Shown: positions 1 through 6,877, counted from the first letter of the stretch. The stretch: DNA of 28,243 bases from CANLDA01 sp964021645 (GCA_964021645.1 CAXIAD010000036.1:1-28243); one strand, 5' to 3'. Numbers and translations: made by a program. Notes: generated by a model from the letters alone, not told the origin.

Positions 1-5
1 GCCAT
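1..5 (-). CDS. rplA: 50S ribosomal protein L1, first bases only (partial)
   Basis: Only five bases lie in the window. On the minus strand the rplK stop codon TAA (7-5) is followed in the overlapping form TAATG by an ATG at 5-3 and then GC, which fits the usual Met-Ala start of L1. In most bacteria rplA directly follows rplK, so this is a context call. The rest of the gene lies beyond the left edge, and nothing else about it can be seen. Confidence 0.55.
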
Positions 6-430
6 TACTTCACCTCGATGCCCATAGAGCGCGCCGAACCAAGGATGATCTGCATAGCGCCATCGATGTCGTTCGCGTTCAGGTCTTTCATTTTCGCTTC
101 GGCGATTTCTTTCACCTGAGCAGCAGTTACCGAACCAACGATCTCACGACCGGGCAGTTTGGCACCTGAGCTAAGCTTTGCAGCTTTTTTCAGGAAGTAA
201 GACGCGGGTGGCGTCTTGATGTCCATCGTAAAGGACTTGTCCTGATAATAGGTGATGACGGTTGGGCATGGTGCGCCGGGCTCAAGATCCTGTGTTTTAG
301 CGTTAAACGCCTTACAGAATTCCATGATGTTAATGCCGCGCTGACCCAGCGCCGGACCGACCGGCGGGGATGGGTTTGCTTGACCGGCTTTAACTTGCAG
401 CTTCATTGTGCCTGCGAGTTTCTTGGCCAT
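5..430 (-). CDS. rplK: 50S ribosomal protein L11
   Basis: L11 is the large-subunit protein that, with 23S rRNA, forms the GTPase-associated centre and the stringent-factor sensing site. The 141-residue product has the family's normal length. It opens with MAKKLAGTMKLQVKAG and carries the proline-rich segment NPSPPVGPALGQRG at about residues 19-32. The C-terminal RNA-binding domain ends in a short segment with SARSMGIEVK. The start is the first ATG, preceded on the minus strand by a GGAGAGG Shine-Dalgarno. It lies 122 bases downstream of nusG and overlaps the presumed rplA start by one base. The spacer from nusG contains three palindromes that may form a leader structure. Identification is firm. 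Confidence 0.97.
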   Translation of the reverse strand: MAKKLAGTMKLQVKAGQANPSPPVGPALGQRGINIMEFCKAFNAKTQDLEPGAPCPTVITYYQDKSFTMDIKTPPASYFLKKAAKLSSGAKLPGREIVGSVTAAQVKEIAEAKMKDLNANDIDGAMQIILGSARSMGIEVK

Positions 431-456
431 GAGGCCTCTCCTTCTTCAACGCCGTG

Positions 457-468
457 GGGACGCGTCCC
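457..468. repeat. Perfect 12-bp palindrome in the nusG-rplK spacer
   Basis: GGGACGCGTCCC is a perfect palindrome 27 bases upstream of the rplK start, just before the ribosome binding site. It is the first of three closely spaced palindromic elements in this spacer. It could fold in the transcript or be a DNA site. No T-tract follows, so it does not look like an intrinsic terminator. Confidence 0.6.
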
Positions 469-498
469 TTTGGCTTACGTGTTGTGTGGTCAGGGTCA

Positions 499-512
499 CG
501 CACCGCGGTGCG
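499..512. repeat. Perfect 14-bp palindrome in the nusG-rplK spacer
   Basis: CGCACCGCGGTGCG reads the same on both strands. It lies mid-way between the nusG stop and the rplK start. On the transcript it could form a GC-rich stem of about five pairs around a CGCG-type centre. Confidence 0.6.
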
Positions 513-530
513 CTTGCCTCCCACGGGGAT

Positions 531-545
531 GGCGCGAAATGCGCC
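531..545. repeat. GC-rich hairpin just after the nusG stop
   Basis: GGCGC-gaaat-GCGCC forms a five-pair stem with a five-base loop, beginning eight bases after the nusG stop codon on the minus strand. No T-run follows, so read-through into rplK is expected. It may be an mRNA processing or attenuation element. Confidence 0.5.
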
Positions 546-552
546 GTTCACA

Positions 553-1086
553 TCAGATCTGTTTGATGACCTGCGTAAATTCTAGTTCGACCGGGGTTTC
601 GCGACCAAAGATGGACACGGTTACCTTCAGGCGCTGTGTCTCTTCGTCGACTTCCTCGACCATGCCGTCGAAATCCTCAAACGGACCATCGGCAACCTTG
701 ACGCGCTCACCGATCTCAAAGTGGATCAAGGTGCGTGGCGACTCTTCACCTTCCTGAACCCGGTTCAGAATGGCATTCACTTCGGAATCGCGCATTGGCA
801 TCGGGCGCCCTTGTGGGCCCAAAAATCCTGTGACGCGGTTGATAGAGTTGATCAGGTGATAGCCTTGATCGCTCATCTCCATGCGCACCAAAACATATCC
901 CGGCATAAAGCGACGCTCGGTGGTCACTTTCTTACCGCGGCGCACCTCGATAACTTCCTCGGTCGGGACCAGCACTTCTTCGATCTGGTCCTCAAGACCA
1001 GTTTCGATCGCTGTTTGCCGGATTTGTTCAGCGATCTTTTTCTCGAAGTTCGAGAGTACGCTCACCGAATACCACCGTTTAGCCAT
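553..1086 (-). CDS. nusG: Transcription termination/antitermination protein NusG
   Basis: NusG binds RNA polymerase and suppresses pausing; it also contacts Rho and ribosomal protein S10. The 177-residue product has an NGN domain (start MAKRWYSVSVLS, with PGYVLVRMEMSD near residues 63-74) and a C-terminal KOW domain (about 120-177, with GERVKVADGPFEDFDGMVEE). The reading frame is open further upstream to an ATG at 1155. I chose the ATG at 1086 because it matches the family start and has GGGAAAGAG about nine bases before it; the extra 23 residues have no family counterpart. It should be co-transcribed with rplK. secE, which usually precedes nusG, is not seen upstream. Confidence 0.96.
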   Translation of the reverse strand: MAKRWYSVSVLSNFEKKIAEQIRQTAIETGLEDQIEEVLVPTEEVIEVRRGKKVTTERRFMPGYVLVRMEMSDQGYHLINSINRVTGFLGPQGRPMPMRDSEVNAILNRVQEGEESPRTLIHFEIGERVKVADGPFEDFDGMVEEVDEETQRLKVTVSIFGRETPVELEFTQVIKQI

Positions 1087-1491
1087 CTGATCGCTCTTTC
1101 CCGTTACATGTTCGGACAATGCCGAAAGCTGTTTTATCTCAATGTCTTGGCGCATTTACACCAGACCTGCCCGGAATAGAAAATCGGCGCGCAATTCGAA
1201 TCATCGCACGCCATTCCCGGAAAGTTGGCCTGACCTACCGCCACAGGCATCTGAATTCAAGCGATTTTCGGGGGAATCGCATTTCACGATTGTAGCAAAT
1301 ATATCCACACTAAATGCCACTCCCCAATATAAGTAGCTTTAGAGAGTTCACCTCATATCTCATAATTTTCACAGTCGAATGTCTACTTAGAGCCCAGAGC
1401 TTCATCCGAACCCCAAGATGAATTATTTGATTTCAAACCTTCAGTATGCAATCTCACACAATAATGATCTCCGTCAGATTGGAAGTTTCAA
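1087..1491. other. Gene-free stretch upstream of nusG, AT-richer than its surroundings
   Basis: About 400 bases between the nusG start and a small plus-strand ORF. No reading frame with SecE character (about 60-65 residues, one membrane helix) is visible on either strand, and no tRNA cloverleaf could be folded by eye. The segment from about 1280 to 1490 is visibly richer in A and T than neighbouring genes. On the minus strand a TACAAT hexamer lies at 1294-1289, a possible -10 box for nusG, but no good -35 box is paired with it. Promoters for nusG and perhaps for the small ORF are the only functions I would expect here. Confidence 0.5.
1289..1294 (-). promoter_or_regulatory. Possible -10 box of a nusG promoter
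   Basis: TACAAT on the minus strand lies about 200 bases upstream of the nusG ATG and matches the sigma-70 -10 consensus at five of six positions. The hexamer 17 bases further upstream (GCATTT) is a poor -35 match, so the call is weak. Confidence 0.25.
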
Positions 1492-1740
1492 ATGGCTACT
1501 TGGACGTTCGTAGTGGAGTTCGAAGGCGGCACCTATTGCAGTCAATTTCAAGCTGTGATCCTGCAAGATGCTGTATCACAATACAATAATTGCGACCCAT
1601 CAGAACAGGGTGCCGTTCCGTTGGATGCAGATGCAGTGGAGCTAACGGGTATGAAAAACATTTTCTGTACTAGCGGCTTAACTGAAAAGAACAAACTGTC
1701 CATCTTTGCGAACATCGTAAAGACCGAAATTTCGAAATAG
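1492..1740 (+). CDS. Small hypothetical protein, 82 residues
   Basis: I do not recognise the family. The ATG is preceded by GGAAG with a six-base gap, a good ribosome binding site. The product starts MATWTFVVEFEGGTYCSQF, looks like a small soluble alpha/beta protein, has three cysteines (residues 16, 34 and 59), and has no signal peptide or membrane helix. Codon usage and base composition are more AT-rich than in rsmD or nusG, which suggests recent acquisition or relaxed selection. It stands alone between two minus-strand genes, where secE would be expected nearby. A perfect hairpin 26 bases after its stop may end its transcript. The well-formed ribosome binding site argues for a real gene, but it could be an unused frame. 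Confidence 0.55.
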   Translation: MATWTFVVEFEGGTYCSQFQAVILQDAVSQYNNCDPSEQGAVPLDADAVELTGMKNIFCTSGLTEKNKLSIFANIVKTEISK

Positions 1741-1765
1741 AAAGCACCCTTAGTAATGGTCACAT

Positions 1766-1782
1766 TGTCCGCAAAACGGACA
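1766..1782 (+). terminator. Hairpin after the small ORF, terminator-like
   Basis: TGTCCG-caaaa-CGGACA forms a perfect six-pair stem with a five-base loop, 26 bases downstream of the stop at 1740. Only TTG follows and there is no T-run, so intrinsic termination is uncertain. It also lies downstream of rsmD on the other strand. Confidence 0.4.
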
Positions 1783-1815
1783 TTGAGCGCCTCCGCGAAT
1801 GAAACCGCTTATTAA

Positions 1816-2382
1816 TCACCCGTCCCCCCACCGTAAAAACGTCGCGTGGGTGTCGCCAAATTTGCGGCTGTCCAACCGATCAAATCCCTCGGGGGCCAGT
1901 TGTGGGGTGTTTTCTTCCCACACGATCAGCGCGCCTTTAGCGATCCAGCCCATGTCTGCCGCCGCCGTCAACGCACGCAGCCCCATGCCCTTACCGTAAG
2001 GCGGATCAAGAAACACCAGATCATGCGCTTCCCCCGTATGCGCACCCAGCTTGGTCGCATCCCGACTGATCAACTGGCAATGCTCGCCTGCGCGCAAAAT
2101 GCGGATATTCTCGCGCACCAGTGACAGCGCCTTGCGGCCATTATCGACGAAACTCACGGCCTGCGCCCCGCGTGACAGCGCCTCAAGGCCCAGCGCGCCC
2201 GTGCCTGCAAACAAATCCAACACCCGCGCATCCCTGATCGGGTCGCCAAATCGCCCCCCCATCAGGATGTTAAACAGACTTTCGCGCACCCTGTCGGTGG
2301 TCGGGCGCAAATGCGCGCCCGCGTCCCCTTTGCCAACAGCGCTCAGGGCCGTGCCGCGATACTGTCCCGCAATGATCCTCAC
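1816..2382 (-). CDS. rsmD: 16S rRNA (guanine(966)-N(2))-methyltransferase RsmD
   Basis: RsmD transfers a methyl group from S-adenosylmethionine to N2 of G966 of 16S rRNA during 30S assembly. The 188-residue product has the family start MRIIAGQYRG, the RPTTDRVRESLFNIL segment (about 27-41), the SAM-binding motif VLDLFAGTGALGLEAL (about 54-69) and the catalytic DPPYGKG motif (about 125-131). The start codon is GTG (2382-2380) and overlaps the stop of the upstream oxidoreductase by four bases (GTGA). No strong Shine-Dalgarno is present, so translation is probably coupled. The pairing with a flavoprotein reductase has no obvious functional meaning. Confidence 0.95.
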   Translation of the reverse strand: MRIIAGQYRGTALSAVGKGDAGAHLRPTTDRVRESLFNILMGGRFGDPIRDARVLDLFAGTGALGLEALSRGAQAVSFVDNGRKALSLVRENIRILRAGEHCQLISRDATKLGAHTGEAHDLVFLDPPYGKGMGLRALTAAADMGWIAKGALIVWEENTPQLAPEGFDRLDSRKFGDTHATFLRWGDG

Positions 2383-3587
2383 GCTTTCAACAAGCCCTTC
2401 ATATCGGTCGCCGGATCCGTCACAACCGCCGCCGCCGGAGATTTTCCCTCGCCGATCAAACGCTTGGCAATCATGAAATCACGCGGCGCATTCATCGCAT
2501 CCACGGCCACCAGCTCCTCGCCCTTGTAATACCAGAACGATACCGCCCCGCCCTCACCCGTGCGCGTTGCCACACTGTCATACCCAATGTTCAACCCGGC
2601 GATTTGCAATTTCACATCATATTGATCCGACCAGAACCACGGCGTCGCGACATACTCCTTGCCCGCCCCCATGATGTTCTGGGCAACAATTTCAGCCTGA
2701 TCAATGGCGTTTGGCACGCTTTCCAACCGGATACGCCCGCCTTTATACGGGAATGACGCGCAATCGCCTGCCGCCCAAATGCCGGGCACATCGGTGCGCC
2801 CCAGTGCATCGGATTTTATGCCGTTTTCCAACGTCACACCTGCCATTTCAGCCAGTTCAGTCGCCGGAACAATCCCAACGCCCACAATCACGAAATCAAC
2901 CTCCAGCTCGCTGCCATCACTTAGCCGCGCACCGGTGACATGCCCCTCGCCCAACAGACGATCCAGCCCAACACCTTCCAGAATGTTCACCCCACGCGCA
3001 CTGTGCAGATCGCGGAAAAAATTCGACGTTTCCGGTGCCGCAACACGTTGCAAAATCCGGTCTGCCATTTCCACCAGCGTCACCTTCAGCCCCTTGGATG
3101 CCGCCACCGCAGCCGCCTCCAGACCGATATAGCCGCCACCAACAATCAACACGCGCTTTCCCTCGGTGAATCCCGGTGCCATCGTGTCCACGTCTTTCAG
3201 ATCACGCACCACAAACACGCCATCCAACGCGCCCCCGATGGCCGCAGGCAACCGCCGTGGCGACGATCCCGTTGTCAGCACCAGCTCATCATATGCCAGC
3301 ACCTCATCCCCGAGTGTCAGCGTCTTTGCCGCTCCGTCCACAGCACTCACTCGCGCGCCAAGCCGCAAATCAATGTTATGTTCCGCGTAAAAGCTTTCGG
3401 GCCGCAGGTACAGCCGCTCCAACTCCATATCGCCCAGCAAATATTTCTTCGACAAGGGCGGGCGCTGATACGGCGGCACATTTTCCTCGCCGATCAATGT
3501 GATTTGCCCGTCAAAGCCGCCATTGCGCAATTTCGCAACACATGACGATCCGGCTTGGCCTGCGCCAACAACAACAACATGGGTCAT
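2379..3587 (-). CDS. FAD/NAD(P)H-dependent ferredoxin (rubredoxin) reductase family protein
   Basis: The 402-residue product is a pyridine-nucleotide-disulfide-fold flavoprotein of the putidaredoxin/rhodocoxin/rubredoxin reductase group. These pass electrons from NAD(P)H through FAD to a small iron-sulfur partner. It has a dinucleotide motif VVVGAGQAG at the N-terminus, a second one at GGGYIGLEAAA (about 150-160), the FAD motif WAAGDCASFP (about 270-280), and a C-terminal reductase domain with PWFWSDQYDVKLQIAG. The ORF is open upstream to 4067, but the ATG at 3587 starts exactly at the family N-terminus and has AGGAG seven bases before it. The partner ferredoxin and an oxygenase are not in the window, so its physiological role is unknown. 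Confidence 0.9.
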   Translation of the reverse strand: MTHVVVVGAGQAGSSCVAKLRNGGFDGQITLIGEENVPPYQRPPLSKKYLLGDMELERLYLRPESFYAEHNIDLRLGARVSAVDGAAKTLTLGDEVLAYDELVLTTGSSPRRLPAAIGGALDGVFVVRDLKDVDTMAPGFTEGKRVLIVGGGYIGLEAAAVAASKGLKVTLVEMADRILQRVAAPETSNFFRDLHSARGVNILEGVGLDRLLGEGHVTGARLSDGSELEVDFVIVGVGIVPATELAEMAGVTLENGIKSDALGRTDVPGIWAAGDCASFPYKGGRIRLESVPNAIDQAEIVAQNIMGAGKEYVATPWFWSDQYDVKLQIAGLNIGYDSVATRTGEGGAVSFWYYKGEELVAVDAMNAPRDFMIAKRLIGEGKSPAAAVVTDPATDMKGLLKA

Positions 3588-3603
3588 GCCCGTCTCCTGC
3601 AAC

Positions 3604-3634
3604 TTGGTGATTGGTGATTGGTGATTGGTGATTG
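3604..3634 (+). repeat. Tandem heptamer repeat, 4.4 copies of TTGGTGA
   Basis: Four perfect copies of TTGGTGA (3604-3631) plus a partial fifth TTG (3632-3634) lie in the 111-base region between the divergent starts of the reductase (3587) and the peroxiredoxin (3699). Perfect short tandem repeats are prone to slipped-strand copy-number change. The partial copy forms the start of a possible -35 box for the peroxiredoxin gene. Confidence 0.9.
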
Positions 3635-3659
3635 TAGTTTCAGGGCCGAAACCTATATC
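3632..3659 (+). promoter_or_regulatory. Candidate peroxiredoxin promoter
   Basis: TTGTAG (3632-3637) and TATATC (3654-3659) are separated by 16 bases and resemble sigma-70 -35 and -10 boxes. They lie about 40 bases upstream of the peroxiredoxin ATG and directly abut the heptamer repeat. Neither box is a perfect match, so this is a weak prediction. Confidence 0.3.
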
Positions 3660-3698
3660 CATAGTCAATTCAAACGCAATAAAAAGAGAGCCTCCCAC

Positions 3699-4187
3699 AT
3701 GACGATTTCTATTGGTGACACCCTGCCCGAGGCAACGCTTTCCAGATTGGGCGACGACGGGCCTGAGCCTGTAACGCTTTCCTCGCTTACCACGGGCCGC
3801 AAAGTTGTCATTTTCGGCCTGCCCGGTGCCTTCACCGGAACCTGCTCCACCGCCCACGTGCCCAGCTTTATGAAAAACGCTGATGCCCTGCGCGCCAAAG
3901 GTGTCGATCAGATCATCTGCGTCTCGGCAAACGATCCTTTTGTGATGGCCGCATGGGACAAAGACACCGGCGCAAGCGCAGCTGGCGTGACCTTCCTCGC
4001 GGATCACAACAGCGAGCTGACCAAAGGTACTGGCATGGATTTTGACGTGCCCGCAATCGGGTTTCATGGCCGCTCAAAACGCTATGCGCTGCTGGCAGAA
4101 AACGGTGTCGTTAAGGTGCTGAACCTTGATGAGAACGCAGGCACCTGCAATCTCTCCTCTGGCGAAACCATGCTGGACGCACTCTGA
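3699..4187 (+). CDS. Prx5-type peroxiredoxin
   Basis: Thiol peroxidase that reduces hydrogen peroxide and organic hydroperoxides, probably with glutaredoxin/glutathione or thioredoxin as reductant. The 162-residue product has the typical PGAFTGTCSTAHVP active site with peroxidatic Cys49. A further cysteine near residue 150 (AGTC) sits close to where the resolving cysteine of atypical 2-Cys PRDX5 lies. The frame is open upstream to 3618, but the ATG at 3699 matches the family N-terminus and has AGAGAG in front. It is divergent from the flavoprotein reductase, which suggests but does not prove a shared redox-stress role. An 8-bp inverted repeat follows the stop. Confidence 0.94.
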   Translation: MTISIGDTLPEATLSRLGDDGPEPVTLSSLTTGRKVVIFGLPGAFTGTCSTAHVPSFMKNADALRAKGVDQIICVSANDPFVMAAWDKDTGASAAGVTFLADHNSELTKGTGMDFDVPAIGFHGRSKRYALLAENGVVKVLNLDENAGTCNLSSGETMLDAL

Positions 4188-4195
4188 TAAAATCA

Positions 4196-4232
4196 TCGGC
4201 GGGTTCAGACTACCCTTGGTCAGGCCCGCCGA
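4196..4232 (+). terminator. Hairpin downstream of the peroxiredoxin gene
   Basis: TCGGCGGG (4196-4203) pairs perfectly with CCCGCCGA (4225-4232) around a 21-base loop, nine bases after the stop. The following sequence is C/T-rich without a pure T-run, so it may be a weak terminator or a 3'-end stabilising structure. The rest of 4188-4422 shows no gene. Confidence 0.5.
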
Positions 4233-4411
4233 CACATCCCCTCCCCTTTGACGCAACACTTACCGCCACCGCAGGGCATTGCCTTGTCGCGTTCCGTCAC
4301 AGCTTTATGTGTCTTCGCATTCTGATGCGCTCATGCCCAAGCCGCCGCTCACAATACCAAAACACTGTGATGCAGGCGCATGTCTGCCAAATGGCCAGAA
4401 TTCCGGGGGCT

Positions 4412-4437
4412 GTTTCGCTGCCTTAAATCCGCGAAAC
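4412..4437 (-). other. Inverted repeat spanning the hpaR stop codon
   Basis: GTTTCGC (4412-4418) pairs with GCGAAAC (4431-4437), and the hpaR stop codon lies in the 12-base loop. There is no T-run downstream on the minus strand, so it is a 3'-end hairpin rather than a classic terminator. Confidence 0.4.
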
Positions 4438-4857
4438 GGTGAGCTTCTCCAGCAAATCCAGCAGGTGTTCATAGTTTTCCTCACCCAGCTTGCTTTTGAA
4501 CGACGCCAAGATTTCAAGCGTCTCACCCAGATTGTCATCAAGAATTTTCTGGCCCGCCGCGGTGATTTCCAATGTCTGCTTACGCCGGTCCGTCAGGTTT
4601 TCACGCCTCGTCAGCAGCCCTTTTTGGTTCAACGTGTGTACAATTCGCGTCAGGCTGGGCAACAATAGGCACGCCCGCTCAGATACCTTTGTGGCGTCCT
4701 GCGGCCCGTATTCCGATAACACCCGCAGCACCCGCCATTGTTGCTCGGTCAGCCCTGTATCGGCCAACATGCTCCGTATCGGGCCCATCGTATTTTCCCG
4801 CGCTCGAATCAGCGCAATGGGTAACGAGCGTTTAGTAGAAGGAAGGTTACTCTTCAT
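4423..4857 (-). CDS. hpaR: MarR-family repressor of the homoprotocatechuate operon, HpaR
   Basis: A winged-helix repressor expected to block the divergent hpaFEDGHI genes until an aromatic ligand is bound (role known for HpaR/HpcR in enterobacteria; inferred here). The 144-residue product carries the HpaR-type start with SLPIALIRARENTM. The MarR helix-turn-helix spans roughly residues 37-100 (LTEQQWRVLRVLSEYG, ACLLLPSLTRIVHTLNQKGL) and the wing contains DRRKQTLEIT. The ATG at 4857 lacks a strong Shine-Dalgarno. It is separated from hpaF by 114 bases holding the presumed operators, an arrangement usual for MarR autoregulation. Confidence 0.9.
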   Translation of the reverse strand: MKSNLPSTKRSLPIALIRARENTMGPIRSMLADTGLTEQQWRVLRVLSEYGPQDATKVSERACLLLPSLTRIVHTLNQKGLLTRRENLTDRRKQTLEITAAGQKILDDNLGETLEILASFKSKLGEENYEHLLDLLEKLTVSRI

Positions 4858-4887
4858 GGTCTTGAATTCAACGCTTGTGAGGTATGG

Positions 4888-4960
4888 TTAATGCGTGTGT
4901 TAAATAAAATCATTGACAAGGTAAATTCTTTTTACTTAACTAGGCAATAATTAACATGTA
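4888..4960 (+). promoter_or_regulatory. hpaR-hpaF control region: promoter and candidate HpaR operators
   Basis: TTGACA at 4913-4918 is a perfect -35 box. The hexamer 17 bases on (TTAACT, 4936-4941) is a weak -10. Between and overlapping them lies the inverted repeat GTAAA-ttctt-TTTAC (4921-4935), an obvious place for a dimeric repressor. TTAA motifs recur at 4888, 4900, 4937 and 4951, with two copies of TTAAC (4936-4940 and 4951-4955) spaced 15 bases apart. AAGGA (4961-4965) is the hpaF ribosome binding site. HpaR binding is inferred from layout; no footprint motif could be searched. Confidence 0.5.
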
Positions 4961-4971
4961 AAGGAATTTGC

Positions 4972-5361
4972 ATGCCGCATTTTCAAATCGACTATTCCGC
5001 CAACATCGAAGAAATACTCGATGTCTCGGCGCTCTGCGAGAAAATTCGCGCAACGGCTGCGACGATTGATACGTTTCCGATGGCCGGAATTCGCGTACGG
5101 GCCACCTGCGTCACCCACTACGCCATCGCGGATGGTGACCCGAAACACGGCTTTATCGACCTGTCTGTGCGTCTGCGTGCGGGCCGCCCGACCGATGTAA
5201 AACGCGCCGCCATTGCGCAGATATTCGCCGCTCTCCAAGAATTTGCTGCCCCTGCCATGGCCACCCATTCCATCGCTATTTCGGCAGAGATGCGCGACAT
5301 TGACCCTGATCTTTCCCCGAAATTCGGCACCATTCGCTCCCATTTGAAGGACACCTCATGA
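4972..5361 (+). CDS. hpaF: 5-carboxymethyl-2-hydroxymuconate delta-isomerase
   Basis: Cytoplasmic tautomerase-superfamily enzyme that isomerises 5-carboxymethyl-2-hydroxymuconate to the 2-oxo form in homoprotocatechuate meta-cleavage. The 129-residue product has the normal family length. It begins MPHFQIDYSANIE, which puts proline directly after the initiator methionine, as needed for the catalytic N-terminal Pro. The conserved C-terminal half includes HSIAISAEMRDIDP. The ATG has AAGGA six bases upstream. It is the first gene of the plus-strand hpa operon and overlaps hpaE by four bases (ATGA). Confidence 0.93.
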   Translation: MPHFQIDYSANIEEILDVSALCEKIRATAATIDTFPMAGIRVRATCVTHYAIADGDPKHGFIDLSVRLRAGRPTDVKRAAIAQIFAALQEFAAPAMATHSIAISAEMRDIDPDLSPKFGTIRSHLKDTS

Positions 5362-6866
5362 CTGTGCTCAATGACAATATCGCCAAACTTGGCGACTACC
5401 TTGTTCGCTTCAAACAAACCGGTATCCAAAATCGCATCGCAGGCCGGGATGTTGCTGGCACAGCTGGCGTTTTTCAAAACCGTTCACCCGTTGATAAATC
5501 GCTGATATGTGACGTGGCGCGCGCGGATGCTACCGACATCGACACCGCGGCCAAGGCGGCCCATGCTGCCTTTGCTGGCTGGCGCGATATGCCTGCACTA
5601 GAGCGTAAAAAGATCCTGATCAAAATTGCCGAAGGCATCGAGGCCCGCGCCGAAGAAATCGCCCTATGCGAATGCTGGGACACTGGCCAAACCATGCGCT
5701 TTATGTCCAAGGCAGCCTTGCGCGGCGCAGAAAACTTTCGCTATTTCGCGGATCAGGTTGTACAGGCCCGCGACGGTCAGCACCTGCAATCGCCCACTTT
5801 GATGAATGTCACAACGCGTAAACCCATCGGTCCCGTCGGTGTGATTACCCCGTGGAACACGCCCTTTATGCTCTCCACCTGGAAAATCGCTCCGGCGCTG
5901 GCGGCGGGCTGCACGGTAGTCCACAAACCCGCCGAGGATTCGCCCCTTACCGCGCGTCTTCTGGTCGAAATCGCCGAAGAAGCAGGCCTGCCCCCCGGCG
6001 TTCTGAACACGGTTAACGGCTTTGGCCATGACGCTGGCAAGGCCCTCTGCGAGCACCCATTGATCAAGGCAATCGCCTTTGTCGGCGAAAGCCGCACGGG
6101 GTCGCTGATCACCAAACAGGGCGCTGATACGCTGAAACGCAACCACCTTGAACTGGGCGGCAAAAACCCCGTGATCGTGTTTGAAGACGCCGATCTGGAC
6201 CGCGCCTTGGATGCGGTCATCTTCATGATCTATTCAATCAATGGCGAGCGCTGCACATCCTCCAGCCGCTTGTTCATCCAAGACTCCATTCGCAAAGAAT
6301 TTGAGACCAAACTGGTCGCGCGGGTGAATAATATCAAGGTGGGCCACCCGCTTGATCCCGCCACAGAAATCGGGCCGCTGGTCACCGAAGAGCATTACAA
6401 CAAGGTCACCTCATACTTTGATATCGCCCGCGAAGACGGCGCAACAATTGCTGCTGGCGGCGAAAAAATCGGTGACGAGGGCTACTTTATTCGCCCGACC
6501 CTGTTCACCAATGCCACCAATCAAATGCGCATCGCCCGCGAGGAAATCTTTGGCCCGGTCCTGACATCAATCCCCTTCACCACCGAAGCAGAAGCCCTGC
6601 AAATGGCCAATGACACAGACTATGGTTTGACCGCCTATGTGTGGACCAACGATCTCACCCGCGCCCTGCGTTTCACCGAGGCACTAGAGGCCGGAATGAT
6701 CTGGGTAAATTCCGAAAACGTCCGTCACCTGCCGACCCCTTTTGGGGGTGTAAAAGCCAGCGGCATAGGTCGGGACGGCGGCGATTGGAGCTTTGAATTC
6801 TACATGGAGCAAAAACACATCGGTTTCGCCACCGGACAACACAAAATCATGCGCTTGGGTGCCTGA
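5358..6866 (+). CDS. hpaE: 5-carboxymethyl-2-hydroxymuconate semialdehyde dehydrogenase
   Basis: NAD-dependent aldehyde dehydrogenase that oxidises the ring-cleavage product 5-carboxymethyl-2-hydroxymuconate semialdehyde to the acid used by HpaF. The 502-residue product has the full ALDH fold. It shows the oxyanion Asn167 in ITPWNTPF, NAD-binding Lys190 in HKPAEDSP, general base Glu265 in LELGGKNP and catalytic Cys299 in NGERCTSSS. The C-terminal part has GGVKASGIGRDGG, typical of HpaE. The start ATG overlaps the hpaF stop (ATGA), indicating coupled translation. The order before hpaD is not the order of the pathway steps, because HpaE acts after HpaD. Confidence 0.95.
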   Translation: MTVLNDNIAKLGDYLVRFKQTGIQNRIAGRDVAGTAGVFQNRSPVDKSLICDVARADATDIDTAAKAAHAAFAGWRDMPALERKKILIKIAEGIEARAEEIALCECWDTGQTMRFMSKAALRGAENFRYFADQVVQARDGQHLQSPTLMNVTTRKPIGPVGVITPWNTPFMLSTWKIAPALAAGCTVVHKPAEDSPLTARLLVEIAEEAGLPPGVLNTVNGFGHDAGKALCEHPLIKAIAFVGESRTGSLITKQGADTLKRNHLELGGKNPVIVFEDADLDRALDAVIFMIYSINGERCTSSSRLFIQDSIRKEFETKLVARVNNIKVGHPLDPATEIGPLVTEEHYNKVTSYFDIAREDGATIAAGGEKIGDEGYFIRPTLFTNATNQMRIAREEIFGPVLTSIPFTTEAEALQMANDTDYGLTAYVWTNDLTRALRFTEALEAGMIWVNSENVRHLPTPFGGVKASGIGRDGGDWSFEFYMEQKHIGFATGQHKIMRLGA

Positions 6867-6877
6867 ATATCCCCACC

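Noticed and set aside
1160..1213. Possible tRNA (TTCGAAT followed by a CCA)
   Set aside because: No T-stem pairs around TTCGAAT, and no acceptor or anticodon stem could be drawn on either strand.
3588..4067. 160-residue upstream extension of the flavoprotein reductase frame
   Set aside because: It runs antisense through the peroxiredoxin gene and the heptamer repeat, has no family match by eye, and the internal ATG at 3587 has an excellent ribosome binding site at the family N-terminus.
4279..4668. Plus-strand frame of 129 codons overlapping hpaR
   Set aside because: Most of it is antisense to a clear MarR gene. It lacks a ribosome binding site and protein-like composition.
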